Assembly: GCA_963674805.2 (NCBI GenBank)
Contig: CAXXNY010000016.1
Location: forward strand, 186,001-250,000
Direction: 5' to 3'
From: CALMFG01 sp963674805
GTDB lineage: Bacteria; Bacillota; Clostridia; Christensenellales; CALMFG01
Length of the DNA: 64,000 nt
Within the stretch, counting starts at the first letter, position 1. Every line of letters begins with the position of its first letter. The position numbers and the translations under genes are program-made. This document shows positions 1 to 9,495 of the stretch, in pieces. The notes under the pieces were generated by a model. It saw only the letters and a list, made by a program, of their open reading frames with translations. It did no database searches and was not told the origin of the DNA.

Positions 1-53
1 CCCGGATAACTCTTAGAAATATTTTTTAATGATAAAATGCTTTTTTCACTCAT
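1..53 (-). CDS. Sugar ABC transporter ATP-binding protein (N-terminus only, cut by left edge)
   Basis: Only the first 17 codons are inside the window. They read MSEKSILSLKNISKSYP, the usual opening of an RbsA/MglA-type double-domain sugar ATPase, whose first strand runs up to the F/YPG motif. A GGAAG ribosome site lies 8 bases upstream. It follows the sugar-binding protein at 117-1112 with only a stem-loop between, so it should be the ATPase of the same L-fucose operon, and the permease is expected beyond the left edge. Family assignment rests on this short stretch and on position. Confidence 0.75.
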   Translation of the reverse strand, partial: MSEKSILSLKNISKSYP

Positions 54-72
54 TTTCTTATCTTCCTTATTT

Positions 73-97
73 GAGGGGCTCTGAAACAGAACCCCTC
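73..97 (-). promoter_or_regulatory. Intercistronic stem-loop after binding-protein gene
   Basis: An 11-bp stem (GAGGGGCTCTG on the plus strand, one G-U pair) closes on a 3-base loop, between the binding-protein stop and the ATPase start. No T-run follows on the minus strand, so a full terminator is unlikely. It probably stabilises the upstream message or partly attenuates, giving more binding protein than ATPase. Confidence 0.65.
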
Positions 98-116
98 CAG
101 CTCTTCCTTATTTCTT

Positions 117-1112
117 CTATTTGTTTGCAATATATTCGTCTACATTTGTAGAGTCAATTGTGACCATATCGAAATAAGTTTCTTTTTGTACTTCTTCCCC
201 ATTTACGAGTGCAACGGCAGTCCGCAGCATTTCTCTTCCGACGGTTTTCTGATCCAATGTAATGGTTGAGCGGAAAATGGTTCCTTCGCTGATCAGCTTT
301 AATGCTTCATCAACCGCGTCAACGGCGAAGAGACCGAAATCGTCGGTGTTCTTGCCGGCTGCGACAACGGATTCATAAACGCCCAGCATACCAGCGTCGT
401 CAATCCCGCAGACAACTTTCATGTTCGGATGCGCCTGCATGAAGTTTTCTCCGACTTCAATGCCTTCCGGTGTGTATCCAGCCTGAGCTTTTGCAACGAC
501 AACTGCGTTCGGTGCATATTCTGCCAGGCCTGCTTCAATGCCTTTGCCGCGTTCCAGACATACCGGATTCAGCGTGTATTCGCCAATACCCACTTCACAA
601 ACGCCGTCCTCAAATGTCGCATCAATGAAGTCTGCGGCGTTCTTAGCAATCAATTTGCCGAGTGCATAGTTGTCTACACCAAAGTGAGAATCTGATGCAT
701 CAATCATTGTATCATAAGATACAATTTTGATACCCGCTGCTTTCGCTTTTTCAACTGTCGGAACAGTTGCTTCAGGGTCAAAACAGTGAACGATAATCGC
801 ATCGCATCCAGCTGTGATAAAGTTTTCCAACCCGTTAATCTGGGTGTTTGGATCACTTTTCGCATCATTCAGCATTAATTCCACTCCCAGTACATCCGCC
901 TCAGCCTCCATCTCATTATAAAGCTCTACCCAGATCGGATTTGAGATGTCCTGAATTGAAAAACCAACAATGATTTGGTCTTCCTCTGCTTCTGCAGCCG
1001 TTTCTTCTACCGCTGCTTCGCTTGTTGCTGCTTCGTCTCCTGCTGTTGTCTGACATGCGGTTAAACCAAAGATCATGAAAGCAACAAGCAAAAATACAAC
1101 TACTTTTTTCAT
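117..1112 (-). CDS. Sugar ABC transporter substrate-binding lipoprotein (fucose operon)
   Basis: This is a periplasmic-binding-protein-like (Peripla_BP_4, RbsB-type) lipoprotein of about 331 residues that should capture a sugar outside the membrane and deliver it to the ABC transporter. The chosen start is MKKVVVFLLVAF, 14 codons inside the longest frame, because it begins a clean lipoprotein signal with lipobox LTAC. A Glu/Ala-rich linker follows, then the two-lobed binding domain, with GFSIQDISNPIW as first strand and the typical GIDDAGMLGVYESV hinge region. It follows the M20 gene and precedes the ATPase. The ligand is inferred to be L-fucose or a fucoside only from operon context. Confidence 0.9.
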   Translation of the reverse strand: MKKVVVFLLVAFMIFGLTACQTTAGDEAATSEAAVEETAAEAEEDQIIVGFSIQDISNPIWVELYNEMEAEADVLGVELMLNDAKSDPNTQINGLENFITAGCDAIIVHCFDPEATVPTVEKAKAAGIKIVSYDTMIDASDSHFGVDNYALGKLIAKNAADFIDATFEDGVCEVGIGEYTLNPVCLERGKGIEAGLAEYAPNAVVVAKAQAGYTPEGIEVGENFMQAHPNMKVVCGIDDAGMLGVYESVVAAGKNTDDFGLFAVDAVDEALKLISEGTIFRSTITLDQKTVGREMLRTAVALVNGEEVQKETYFDMVTIDSTNVDEYIANK

Positions 1113-1227
1113 TCTTTTTCTCCTTATCATATTTTTGACTATTCCCCTAGCCAAATCTAAAACTTTTTTAATGGCTTAGTTAAATCATTGAAAGCCGCTG
1201 ATTTTCCACGGTCTTGATTGAATGCCT

Positions 1228-2535
1228 TTATAAGCACCAATCAAGGATAAAGCTCGCATATATTTTGACGGATTCCATCAGCTCACTGATTTTAAGCGAT
1301 TCATTGTCACCGTGAACACCGTCATCTATTCCACCGGGCCCGCATACGATTGACGGAACCCCCAGTTCATCCAGATACGTTCCGTCACAAACCGCTCTGA
1401 ATCCGGATACCACACAATCTCTGCCCAGTGCTTTTTTAAATGATTCCTTAAACATACGCACAGGCTCCGAGTCTTCATCGGTTACAAATCCCGGCCAGAG
1501 CTGGCCCATCGGTCCGTTTATGTTCGGTGGATTAGCGATCAGCCAGTCATCGGTTGATGCCAATGCCGCAACGCGCTCACGGATCTCTTTCATGATTGCT
1601 TCCGCGCCGATTTCCGCAGGATGCCATACGGCATAAGTGATCTTTATCGTTTCGGGTACGGCCGCAATATAAGAGCCGCTCTCAACAAAAGACGGATTTA
1701 TATTGAACGCGCCGACACCCTGTCTGTCATGGGTAGGCGTGCCGCCTGTGCCAACGCCGGATTGTTTCCACCGGTGATTCCATTCCTTCTCAAGGCGATA
1801 GAAGAATTCGATAAACGGCAGTGCCTTTTCCAGTGCGTCTACTCCGACTGTTCCGCCGCTGGCTAATCCTTTATTCTGCGGAAACATAACCTGGTTTCTG
1901 CAGCAGATATGAGCAGATTTTCCCTTGATGATCAACTCAAAGCAAAGCAGGCTTGCGGTTGTGTTATGAAGCTCATTATTCGTCGGTTCGCATACCACGG
2001 CAAACGGTGCCTTGTATCCCCGTTTCACACAGGCGGCTGTGCCAATTGTCCCGCCCTCACAGGACTCCTCTCCGGCAACAATCTGCAGTATGACATCTCC
2101 TTTAGGTTCTATCCCGCATTGTTTTATCGCATTAACCGCCATAATCGCCGCTGTCACACCGCCCTTCATATCGCACACGCCCCGCCCGAATATACGCCCA
2201 TCAATCTCGGTCGCCTTAAACGGGTCCGTATGCCATCTGTCCGGTTCTGCTACCAAGACGGTATCCACGTGGCCGTTGAGTACAAGGCCTTTTCCCTGGC
2301 CTGAGCCTTTTAACACAGCACAGATGTTCGGCCGCACGCCTTTTTCATCGGCACTGAATTTGTCGACCGCCAAGCCCATCTTTGTCAATGCAGTTTCAAT
2401 ATAGTTCTGTACATCCACTTCTTTTATCTCGGTATCCAATCCGGAATTCACCGAATTGATTGAAACGATATCTTTCAAAAAGTCAACGGTTTCGGATGCA
2501 TGATCGTCGATAAATTTAAATACTTTTTCCCTCAT
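1228..2535 (-). CDS. M20 family metallopeptidase / amidohydrolase (ArgE/DapE type)
   Basis: This is a cytoplasmic zinc hydrolase of about 435 residues, of the family that cleaves N-acyl or peptide amide bonds (ArgE, DapE, carboxypeptidase G2). The metal-site motifs are all readable: GHVDT, GRGVCDMKGG and GEESCEGGT, with a late CGPGG followed by an HGDNE segment. The start at 2535 is chosen over the longer frame because AAGGAGCG lies just upstream and MREKVFKFIDDH begins the domain. It sits between fuculose aldolase and the binding protein, an unusual partner for fucose use. It may release fucose from an N-acylated conjugate, but that is inference. Confidence 0.85.
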   Translation of the reverse strand: MREKVFKFIDDHASETVDFLKDIVSINSVNSGLDTEIKEVDVQNYIETALTKMGLAVDKFSADEKGVRPNICAVLKGSGQGKGLVLNGHVDTVLVAEPDRWHTDPFKATEIDGRIFGRGVCDMKGGVTAAIMAVNAIKQCGIEPKGDVILQIVAGEESCEGGTIGTAACVKRGYKAPFAVVCEPTNNELHNTTASLLCFELIIKGKSAHICCRNQVMFPQNKGLASGGTVGVDALEKALPFIEFFYRLEKEWNHRWKQSGVGTGGTPTHDRQGVGAFNINPSFVESGSYIAAVPETIKITYAVWHPAEIGAEAIMKEIRERVAALASTDDWLIANPPNINGPMGQLWPGFVTDEDSEPVRMFKESFKKALGRDCVVSGFRAVCDGTYLDELGVPSIVCGPGGIDDGVHGDNESLKISELMESVKIYASFILDWCL

Positions 2536-2587
2536 CCCTTTTACGCTCCTTCCATTTGCAAATGTCCTTATCCGCTTATTTAACGGA

Positions 2588-3238
2588 TTATAATTTGATT
2601 TCCTCTTTACCAAACATCTCTAATCTCATCCGATACAGTTCTCTTAACTTTTCATCTTCAATCGGATGTTCCCCGCCCAGCAATCCTGCGATTACGAGTG
2701 TCTTGGCTGTTTTTTCGATGGATTCGACTTTATTAAATGCGTCCCATATGTTTTTTCCGCCTGCGACCAGCCCGTGATTTGCGAGTAAGAATGTATCGGT
2801 TTTATCTATATATTTTTTTATACCCGTATATACTTCTTTTGTCCCGGGAGTTCCGTATTCAATCAGCGGTATCTTATCGAAGAGCACAATCATCTCCGGA
2901 TATGCTTTTGTCACGACCGGTTTTCTTGCGATCGCAAACGCCGTTGCATATGGCGAATGGTTATGAATAACGGAGGTGATATCATTCCGGAGGCGGTATA
3001 TCTCCAGATGCAGCTTAACCTCTGATGACGGCTGATATTTCCCGCATACCACATTGCCGTCCAAATCCATCTCAACAATCATACGCGCCTTGACTTTCCC
3101 CTTGGATATTCCACCCGGTGTTACAAAAACACGGTCGCCTTTTCTGATAGAAACATTCCCTTCATATGTATTAACCATTTGTCTGTCATACATATAGCGT
3201 GTCATCTTTGTGATTTCTCTTTTAATTTTTAAGTTCAT
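2588..3238 (-). CDS. fucA: L-fuculose-1-phosphate aldolase (class II aldolase)
   Basis: It is predicted to cleave L-fuculose-1-phosphate into dihydroxyacetone phosphate and L-lactaldehyde, the last committed step of fucose breakdown. At 216 residues it matches the FucA/AraD class II family length. Family features seen are the NTYEGNVSIRKGDRVFVTPGG substrate loop, SSEVKLHLEIY with the catalytic Glu, HNHSPYATAFA with the zinc histidines, and NHGLVAGGKNIWDAF with a further His. It lies in an operon with L-fucose isomerase and an FGGY kinase, which favours FucA over AraD or RhaD. No lactaldehyde reductase or microcompartment genes are seen nearby, so the fate of lactaldehyde is open. Confidence 0.88.
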   Translation of the reverse strand: MNLKIKREITKMTRYMYDRQMVNTYEGNVSIRKGDRVFVTPGGISKGKVKARMIVEMDLDGNVVCGKYQPSSEVKLHLEIYRLRNDITSVIHNHSPYATAFAIARKPVVTKAYPEMIVLFDKIPLIEYGTPGTKEVYTGIKKYIDKTDTFLLANHGLVAGGKNIWDAFNKVESIEKTAKTLVIAGLLGGEHPIEDEKLRELYRMRLEMFGKEEIKL

Positions 3239-3287
3239 AAGTCTCCCTGCTCCTGATGCTTTTTATGTTAAATGGTATTACATACGA

Positions 3288-3317
3288 AAGTATTAATTTG
3301 CCTTTTATAAAAGTATT
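3288..3317. promoter_or_regulatory. Possible ROK-regulator half-sites upstream of fucA
   Basis: Two direct AAAGTATT copies with a TTTTATAA block between them lie in the gap between the ROK gene and fucA. The same words make up the inverted repeat over the -35 box at 9.5 kb, so these may be secondary binding sites. This is pattern evidence only. Confidence 0.3.
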
Positions 3318-3378
3318 TTCTTTTCTAATCACAGAACATCTTGTTTTAAACACAGATGCTCAGTTGTTTTAAAAGAAC

Positions 3379-4599
3379 TTAGTTAACGGAAAGATTAAGC
3401 TTAGGCTCCATAAAGAAATCCTCTATTGCCAGAAAACATCCCCCTAATGCCGCTGACTGATAAAGCAGTTTGCCGACATCAATTTTCACTTGGTCCATAA
3501 TATAGTCGTTGATGTTGTTGCGTACGGCGTTTTGTATGGCGTTCATAAACACGCCGCCGATGTCTCCGTGCACGCCGCCGATAATAACATGCGTACAGTC
3601 TAACGTTTTGATCACATTTGCAATTCCAATTCCGAGAACATTGCCCGCCTTGACCAGTATTTCTTTTGCATCTTCGTCTCCTGACACTGTTTTCTCAATG
3701 AAGAATCCGACATAATCATCGTTTTGTATCACCGGTACTTCGGCATTTATGCCTCTCTTCTTTTTCTTTTGTATATATTCTTCGATTAAGTATTTACTAT
3801 TAACAAAGGTTTCCAGGCATCCCCGTTTGCCGCAAACACATTCCCGGCCTTCAATATCCATTTTCATATGGCCGATATAACCCGCATTCCCCATTTTTCC
3901 TTCATAAAGTTCGCCGTCGATAAAGACCGCCATCCCAATACCATTTCTGATCGCAATATACACAAACGACTTTTCCGTGTTCGGAACATACAGGTATTTT
4001 TCTACAAGGCCCAGCAAGTGGACGTCATTTCTGATATGGACTTTGATCCCGAGTCTTTCCTCCATTATTTTTACAATCTCAATCGGCGTTTTCCAGTCCT
4101 CTATTCTTTCAACAAAGACTGATATGTTCTTTGTTGTATCAATGATTCCGGGAACGCCTATTCCAAGACCGGCCACCTTCTCTCTCGGAATCTGCAGCTC
4201 GTTCATGGCATCTTCACACAGTTTAATGAAAAAGTTCAGGACATCCATTTTTGACGCATCTTCGTCGAAATTCTCAATGCGCGAATAAATAATTTTTCCC
4301 TTTAAATCGGATATTGCCAGACGAACGCATGTCACTGCAATATCCATACCCATTGAGAAAAATGACGTGGAATTCAACTGCAAGAGCGCTGGCTGCCTTC
4401 CTCCTGATGATTCTGCAAATCCGACTTTCTTAACGATGTCCTCCTTGATCATTTCCATCACAAGGTTCCTGACCGTCGGGTAACTGAGTTTTGTTTTTCT
4501 TACAATATCCTCAAGCGTAATCTCATCATAAAACCGGAGTGTATCCAGTATTAAATATCTATTTGCACGTTTAACAATTCTGTTATTGTTTCCTCGCAT
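3379..4599 (-). CDS. ROK family transcriptional regulator
   Basis: This is a NagC/XylR-type repressor of 406 residues. The N-terminal winged helix (about 10-75, with TLEDIVRKTKLSYPTVRNLVMEM as the helix-turn-helix) precedes a ROK sugar-kinase-like domain. That domain contains GLGIGVPGIIDT, a GNAGYIGHM segment and the cysteine zinc motif CVCGKRGCLET. It lies inside the fucose operon between fucI and fucA, about 50 bases from fucI, so it most likely senses fucose or an intermediate and represses the operon. Candidate operators are the AATACTT/AAGTATT inverted repeat at 9523-9554 and the AAAGTATT repeats near 3288-3317. Confidence 0.88.
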   Translation of the reverse strand: MRGNNNRIVKRANRYLILDTLRFYDEITLEDIVRKTKLSYPTVRNLVMEMIKEDIVKKVGFAESSGGRQPALLQLNSTSFFSMGMDIAVTCVRLAISDLKGKIIYSRIENFDEDASKMDVLNFFIKLCEDAMNELQIPREKVAGLGIGVPGIIDTTKNISVFVERIEDWKTPIEIVKIMEERLGIKVHIRNDVHLLGLVEKYLYVPNTEKSFVYIAIRNGIGMAVFIDGELYEGKMGNAGYIGHMKMDIEGRECVCGKRGCLETFVNSKYLIEEYIQKKKKRGINAEVPVIQNDDYVGFFIEKTVSGDEDAKEILVKAGNVLGIGIANVIKTLDCTHVIIGGVHGDIGGVFMNAIQNAVRNNINDYIMDQVKIDVGKLLYQSAALGGCFLAIEDFFMEPKLNLSVN

Positions 4600-4647
4600 T
4601 TTTCCTCCATTTGATTTTCTCTATATGATTAACGATTTCAATTCGTT

Positions 4648-6441
4648 TTATTTATATAATGCACCATACGCTTTACACGCCCGGTAATCAGCATTTTCCA
4701 GGTCATCCGTACCGAATGCATCCCATGATGACGGGCGGAAGATGCGTTTATCATCCACATTGTGAATACTGACCGGAATACGAAGCATTGATGCCAGTGT
4801 AATCAGTTCCGCACCTATATGCCCATAACTGAACGATCCGTGATTTGCCCCCCATCTTGCCATGACACTATATACATCTTTAAACGCGCCGCGCCCTGTG
4901 ATATTGGGCACAAACCATGTTGTCGGCCATGTCGGCGTCGTGCGTGCGTTCAATATCGTGTGAATTTTCTCCGGAATATTGACCGCGTAACCCTCCGCAA
5001 TCTTCATAACCGGTCCAAGCTCTTTAACAATATTGAGCCGTATCAGGGTTATCGGCATCTCACCTTTTGTCAGCCACTCAGTTGAATACCCGCCTGCGTT
5101 AAAGAACATCGCATCTGCCGTGCGCCATTTAACCGCTGCCATGCAGCGCTCCGCATCCTGCTGGTTCAGCTCATAGAACGGTTTAATCACCGGTTGACCT
5201 TCTTTGGTCTGTTCTCCGGTTCCATCCAATGCCGCCGGTCCGGAGTTAAGCAGATGAATCATACCGTCTTTTGCACGCCCTGTCAGGCTTTCTCCGGTCA
5301 CGCGTTTCACTGATTCCGGGCTCCAATATGTCCGCATGTCAGCAAATATCTGGGCGGATCCGGTCAGCATGTGGCCAAACAGCATCGCGGCCGCATTCAA
5401 CGAATCATTTTCTGTAGCTAATATATAAGGCTGCCTGATCCCGGTCCAGTCAAAGGACGAATTCAGGATGGCTTCCATATAATCCCCTACCGGAAACTGG
5501 TCGGTCCAATGCCTTTGTCCTTGAAACCCGGCACAAACCGCATTGTGTCCCAGCGCCTCTTCTTCATAACCTTTATCATTAAGCTGTTGATTTCCAACCA
5601 TCAAATCCCGCATAATCATTGCCATCTTGACAGATGTTTCCCATGCGGCATCTTTCTGCGCTCTTGAATGCTGCCTTTCTTCTGGGTTGGTATCTTCACC
5701 CTCTGCACAGTTGCTCCGAGTCCATTTTATTGCATCTTCATACTCTTGCTCATCAAATATTTTTTCTTCAATCCGTCTGATAAACTCACTCATATCGACG
5801 GATTCATTCCTCATGCCAAGATAAGATTGAAAGAAATTCTGATCCACCATTGACCCTGCAATACCCATGCTCGTACCGCCGACCGATAAATACGATTTAT
5901 CTTTTATATATGCAACCGCAATACCGGCCTTCACAAACTGCAGAATACTTGCTTTAACATCATCAGGAATTGAATAATCATCTTTATCCTGAACCTCTCT
6001 GCTGTATATCATAAATGCGGGCAGTCCTTTTTGATCATGCGCCGCTAATACTGCCGTCAGATAAACGGCGCCGCCGATATCCGATCCGCTCGTTCCCCAA
6101 ACCGCTTTGGGTATACACGGGGTCATGTCCATGGTTTCCGCACCGTAGCACCAGCTTTTGCTGATTGTCAGGGAAAGTCCCACGTTTTCACGGGAAAACT
6201 GATCAGCACACATAGCCGATTCAGCCGCTCCTCCGATACATTTATCCGCTATGACACATTGTACCGGTAAACCATTCGGATGCCTGACATTTTCACTGAT
6301 GAATGCTGCAGTCTTTTTTGCCAGGAGCATAGTGGGTTCTTCATATATTTCTCTGACGCCCTTTACTCTGCCGTCAACTGCCGGACGGATTCCCACTTTT
6401 GGCAATGCGCCGATTAATCGTTCTCCAACTGTGATATTCAT
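4648..6441 (-). CDS. fucI: L-fucose isomerase
   Basis: It converts L-fucose to L-fuculose in the cytoplasm, a manganese-dependent aldose-ketose isomerisation. At 597 residues it matches the known FucI length (about 590). The protein starts with the family opening MNITVGERLIGALPKVGIRP. It contains ATENDSLNAAAMLFGHM and FADMRTYWSPESV, which carry the metal-binding Glu and Asp, and ANHGSFSYGHIGAELITLA near the C-terminus with the third metal ligand His. It lies downstream of the kinase gene and upstream of the ROK regulator. This is the best-identified gene of the operon and fixes its substrate as L-fucose or a close relative such as D-arabinose. Confidence 0.96.
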   Translation of the reverse strand: MNITVGERLIGALPKVGIRPAVDGRVKGVREIYEEPTMLLAKKTAAFISENVRHPNGLPVQCVIADKCIGGAAESAMCADQFSRENVGLSLTISKSWCYGAETMDMTPCIPKAVWGTSGSDIGGAVYLTAVLAAHDQKGLPAFMIYSREVQDKDDYSIPDDVKASILQFVKAGIAVAYIKDKSYLSVGGTSMGIAGSMVDQNFFQSYLGMRNESVDMSEFIRRIEEKIFDEQEYEDAIKWTRSNCAEGEDTNPEERQHSRAQKDAAWETSVKMAMIMRDLMVGNQQLNDKGYEEEALGHNAVCAGFQGQRHWTDQFPVGDYMEAILNSSFDWTGIRQPYILATENDSLNAAAMLFGHMLTGSAQIFADMRTYWSPESVKRVTGESLTGRAKDGMIHLLNSGPAALDGTGEQTKEGQPVIKPFYELNQQDAERCMAAVKWRTADAMFFNAGGYSTEWLTKGEMPITLIRLNIVKELGPVMKIAEGYAVNIPEKIHTILNARTTPTWPTTWFVPNITGRGAFKDVYSVMARWGANHGSFSYGHIGAELITLASMLRIPVSIHNVDDKRIFRPSSWDAFGTDDLENADYRACKAYGALYK

Positions 6442-6548
6442 TGCGTCTCCATCTCAGAAATCTGTTTTCACATCAATCATAAGGCAAACACAGCATGCTT
6501 TCAATACTTTTTCATATGTGCTTATATATCTTTACACAATTTTTCAGG

Positions 6549-8024
6549 CTATTTTATTCTATTGCCAATAACCGTGTTTCTGAATGCCGTATAGGCATTA
6601 TCCCATGCCTCAGTATCCTTAGGCAAATACTGATAAACCGGAGCAGAATTTTCAATAACACGCTTTCTATCCATGTCTCCGTTCAGTTCGCCTAACGCCT
6701 CCAGCTGAACCAAAGCATTACCCAAAACTGCGGCTTCTACGGATACAGCTCTGACTATTTTTTTTGTTGCATTGGCAGTATACTGACATAGCAGTTTATT
6801 TTCCACGCCGCCTCCCACAATATATACCGTATCAAAATCGTTTTTATAAGCTTCACCAAGCTTTTCAAAGTAGTAACGGTAAAACATCGCCAGGCTTTGG
6901 GTAATACACTGAGCGAACTCTCCGACACTTTCCGGCACTTCCTGTCCGGTCCTGCGGCAATACGCCGCAATTTTAACCGGCATATTCCCGGGTGAGATTA
7001 GATCATCATCTTCAAGGTCTATAAAGTTTTTAAATAATACCTGCTGCCCCGCGCTGTCCTGCATGCCCTGATATGATACTGCTTTCCCTTTCGAAACCCA
7101 AAACGCCTTGCACTGCTGGAAATAGAACATCCCCATAATATTTTTAACAAACCGTTTTCTGCCGTTTAATCCGCCTTCGTTAACAAAATCCCATATTGCT
7201 TTTTCATTAATAATTGGCTTTTCAACGTTGATCCCGATGATTGAACAGGTGCCGCTGCTGATAAAAAAGAATTCCTCCTCTACCACCGGAATTGACGCCA
7301 CCGCCGAAGCGGTATCGTGGCTGGCGACGCTGATGACTTTTATGCCATCCGCACTCAGTTCGTTTTCTATCTGCTTCGTTACTTTACCTTTAATCGCTCC
7401 CGACGGTACGATTTTTTTAAATATCCTGCTCGGCAGTCCGATTTTATCCATGACGCCGGTCAGCCATTGATTTGTTTCAGGCGCCAGCAGGTTGGTTGTT
7501 GATGCCGCTGTATATTCATTCGACATTTCCCCTGTCAGAAAAAACTCAAAGATACCCGGCATTAATAAAAACTCATCCGCATGATTGATTGTTTCGGGTT
7601 TTCGTTCAATCATCGAATACAGCTGGCACAGCGTACCAAACGGATGTATATATCCTCCCGTCAATTGAAGCAATTGCTGTTGGTCAAAAACCCCATACAG
7701 TTTATCCAGCATGCCGACTGAGCGTTTATCCAGGTAATAGCACGGGTTAACCAACAACTCTTTATCTTTGTCAAAAAGACCAAAATCAACCCCCCAGGTA
7801 TCAATGCCCAAAGAGACAATCTCTTTGCCCGTCAAAATACTTTTGGATATGCCTTTTTTCATCTGCTGGAACAGTCGAAGCACATCCCAATATTCCGATC
7901 CATTGATATCAACCGGATTATTATGAAACCGATAGGTCTCATTTAAGCTGATTTTCTCCCCATTAAAAGCGCATAGTACAACCCTGCCGCTGCTTGCACC
8001 CAGATCTATTCCCAAAACATTCAT
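6549..8024 (-). CDS. FGGY-family carbohydrate kinase (L-fuculokinase/rhamnulokinase type)
   Basis: This is a two-domain sugar kinase of 491 residues. The N-terminal nucleotide-binding fold opens with GIDLGASSGRVVL, and SLGIDTWGVDFGLFD is the substrate and catalytic region. The C-terminal ATP site includes SSGTCSIIG and VYIVGGGVENKLLCQ. Sequence style is closest to rhamnulokinase (RhaB), but with L-fucose isomerase immediately downstream and fuculose-phosphate aldolase in the operon the expected reaction is phosphorylation of L-fuculose at O-1. It starts 22 bases after the stop of the isomerase-like gene. Substrate specificity cannot be settled from sequence alone. Confidence 0.85.
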   Translation of the reverse strand: MNVLGIDLGASSGRVVLCAFNGEKISLNETYRFHNNPVDINGSEYWDVLRLFQQMKKGISKSILTGKEIVSLGIDTWGVDFGLFDKDKELLVNPCYYLDKRSVGMLDKLYGVFDQQQLLQLTGGYIHPFGTLCQLYSMIERKPETINHADEFLLMPGIFEFFLTGEMSNEYTAASTTNLLAPETNQWLTGVMDKIGLPSRIFKKIVPSGAIKGKVTKQIENELSADGIKVISVASHDTASAVASIPVVEEEFFFISSGTCSIIGINVEKPIINEKAIWDFVNEGGLNGRKRFVKNIMGMFYFQQCKAFWVSKGKAVSYQGMQDSAGQQVLFKNFIDLEDDDLISPGNMPVKIAAYCRRTGQEVPESVGEFAQCITQSLAMFYRYYFEKLGEAYKNDFDTVYIVGGGVENKLLCQYTANATKKIVRAVSVEAAVLGNALVQLEALGELNGDMDRKRVIENSAPVYQYLPKDTEAWDNAYTAFRNTVIGNRIK

Positions 8025-8046
8025 TAAGCTAAATTCCCCGTTTCCC

Positions 8047-9462
8047 TTATCTCAAGCGTTTTAAAATTTCTTCCTCTGTCGGTTCAATCGGGTCAGGTTT
8101 TAACCCATCGATATACTTCGTCGCTTCATATATAATTTCTGATACATTCCCGTACACGCCGGCGCAATGGTGAACATACGGCCCGTACATCAGCCGCTGT
8201 TCCCACTTTAACCAATCTTCAACCTCTACCCATACATAGGTGCCTCGCGACATCGGACCGGTAGTTGTCTTTCCTTCTCCGATGAACATGCTGTATTCGC
8301 CATTGTCTCCGTCCATTCTGGCGAGCGTGATGTTTCCCTGTTTAAGCTCAAACTCCCCTATACCCGCGCAATGGGATTCTTTGAAATTATGGTACGCAAC
8401 TTTACCTGTCTGATTTCTCTTGATTAACGACGGCGAGAAGTTTCCGCAATGCCAAAACATTTCGGCATTGTCGTTTTCAGGATGCCGCATCGTGATATCA
8501 GCAAAAAATATCGGAGATGTCCTTCTTGCTGCTTCCTGCAGCATCACCGCAGAAATCGCGCCCATAACATCTGTTTCGCATGTTGTCGGTATGAAGTCTT
8601 CGGTTAATAACCCGTTTGCCACACATGGCATGATATGCAATAAATCCTGGAGCGCATTCCAGCACTGGAATGCAACGCCGGTACATTTTTCTTTTTCAGC
8701 AATGCCCGCCACTGCAACTTTCAATGCGGCCAGTGTTTCAAGTTCTTCCGGCTTAATACCCGTAACGTCATAGACGCTTTTTATACGTTCAATACATGTT
8801 TTAAATGCATTGCCTTTCGTGTCTTTAATCGTGTTCGTTTCACCAACGATATCGCTGATCGCCATAGGCAAAATCTTAATGCCAAAGCGATCCAACAGCT
8901 CGCCTTCGTTATACATCATGGTCCAGAACGGCGCAGGCCGCGTATCAATCTGCAGAATCTTCATATTCCTGAACGCTTTGACCACAGAACAAACACCAGC
9001 AAACATCCGGTATCCTCTATCGAGTTCGGGATCTTCCACACGACAGTTAACCACATAGGTAAATGGAACGTTGAATCGTCTTAGAACCTTTGTTGTCGCC
9101 AGCATGCCGCATTGCGTATCCCTGAGATGCTCCCCGTTCGGTTCCGCATCGTCTCTCGGTCCCCAAATCAATACGGGTTTATTGATTGCTTTGGCTACTT
9201 CAGCAACCAGATATTCTACGCCAAAATTGCAATGCGGAAAGAACAGCCCATCAACATTCTCATTTCTCATTTTGCGGATTACCTTGTCTACCTCTTCCTG
9301 CAGCCCGAGCATACCGTCAACTGCAATATCATCAATATCCACAAAATCTATATCATAAGTTTTTATCTTCTCTTGAATTTTCTGTTTGTAAGACAATGCA
9401 TTTTCTAAGCTGAATACAAACATTCTGGTGGGAACAAATCCAATTTTAACGCGATTATCCAT
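8047..9462 (-). CDS. L-fucose/L-arabinose isomerase family protein, first gene of fucose operon
   Basis: This 471-residue protein has the FucI/AraA two-domain fold. It begins with a Rossmann-like N-terminal domain (VKIGFVPTRMFVFSLE) and ends with isomerase-type motifs FWHCGNFSPSL and HHCAGVYGN. It is clearly distinct from the true FucI at 4648-6441, so the operon carries two isomerase-family proteins. Relatives of this type are usually annotated only as fucose isomerase family. It may act on a related sugar or an anomeric or epimeric form. It directly follows the operon promoter, and a similar protein occurs at 57212-58534 in the other isomerase operon. Confidence 0.8.
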   Translation of the reverse strand: MDNRVKIGFVPTRMFVFSLENALSYKQKIQEKIKTYDIDFVDIDDIAVDGMLGLQEEVDKVIRKMRNENVDGLFFPHCNFGVEYLVAEVAKAINKPVLIWGPRDDAEPNGEHLRDTQCGMLATTKVLRRFNVPFTYVVNCRVEDPELDRGYRMFAGVCSVVKAFRNMKILQIDTRPAPFWTMMYNEGELLDRFGIKILPMAISDIVGETNTIKDTKGNAFKTCIERIKSVYDVTGIKPEELETLAALKVAVAGIAEKEKCTGVAFQCWNALQDLLHIMPCVANGLLTEDFIPTTCETDVMGAISAVMLQEAARRTSPIFFADITMRHPENDNAEMFWHCGNFSPSLIKRNQTGKVAYHNFKESHCAGIGEFELKQGNITLARMDGDNGEYSMFIGEGKTTTGPMSRGTYVWVEVEDWLKWEQRLMYGPYVHHCAGVYGNVSEIIYEATKYIDGLKPDPIEPTEEEILKRLR

Positions 9463-9495
9463 GTTTTTTCCCTCTTTGTCTTAAATATTGTCTAG

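Noticed and set aside
2012..2404. Long open frames opposite the M20, fucI, E1 and other high-G+C genes
   Set aside because: They run antisense to well-supported genes, lack ribosome sites and family features, and follow from codon bias of the real gene.
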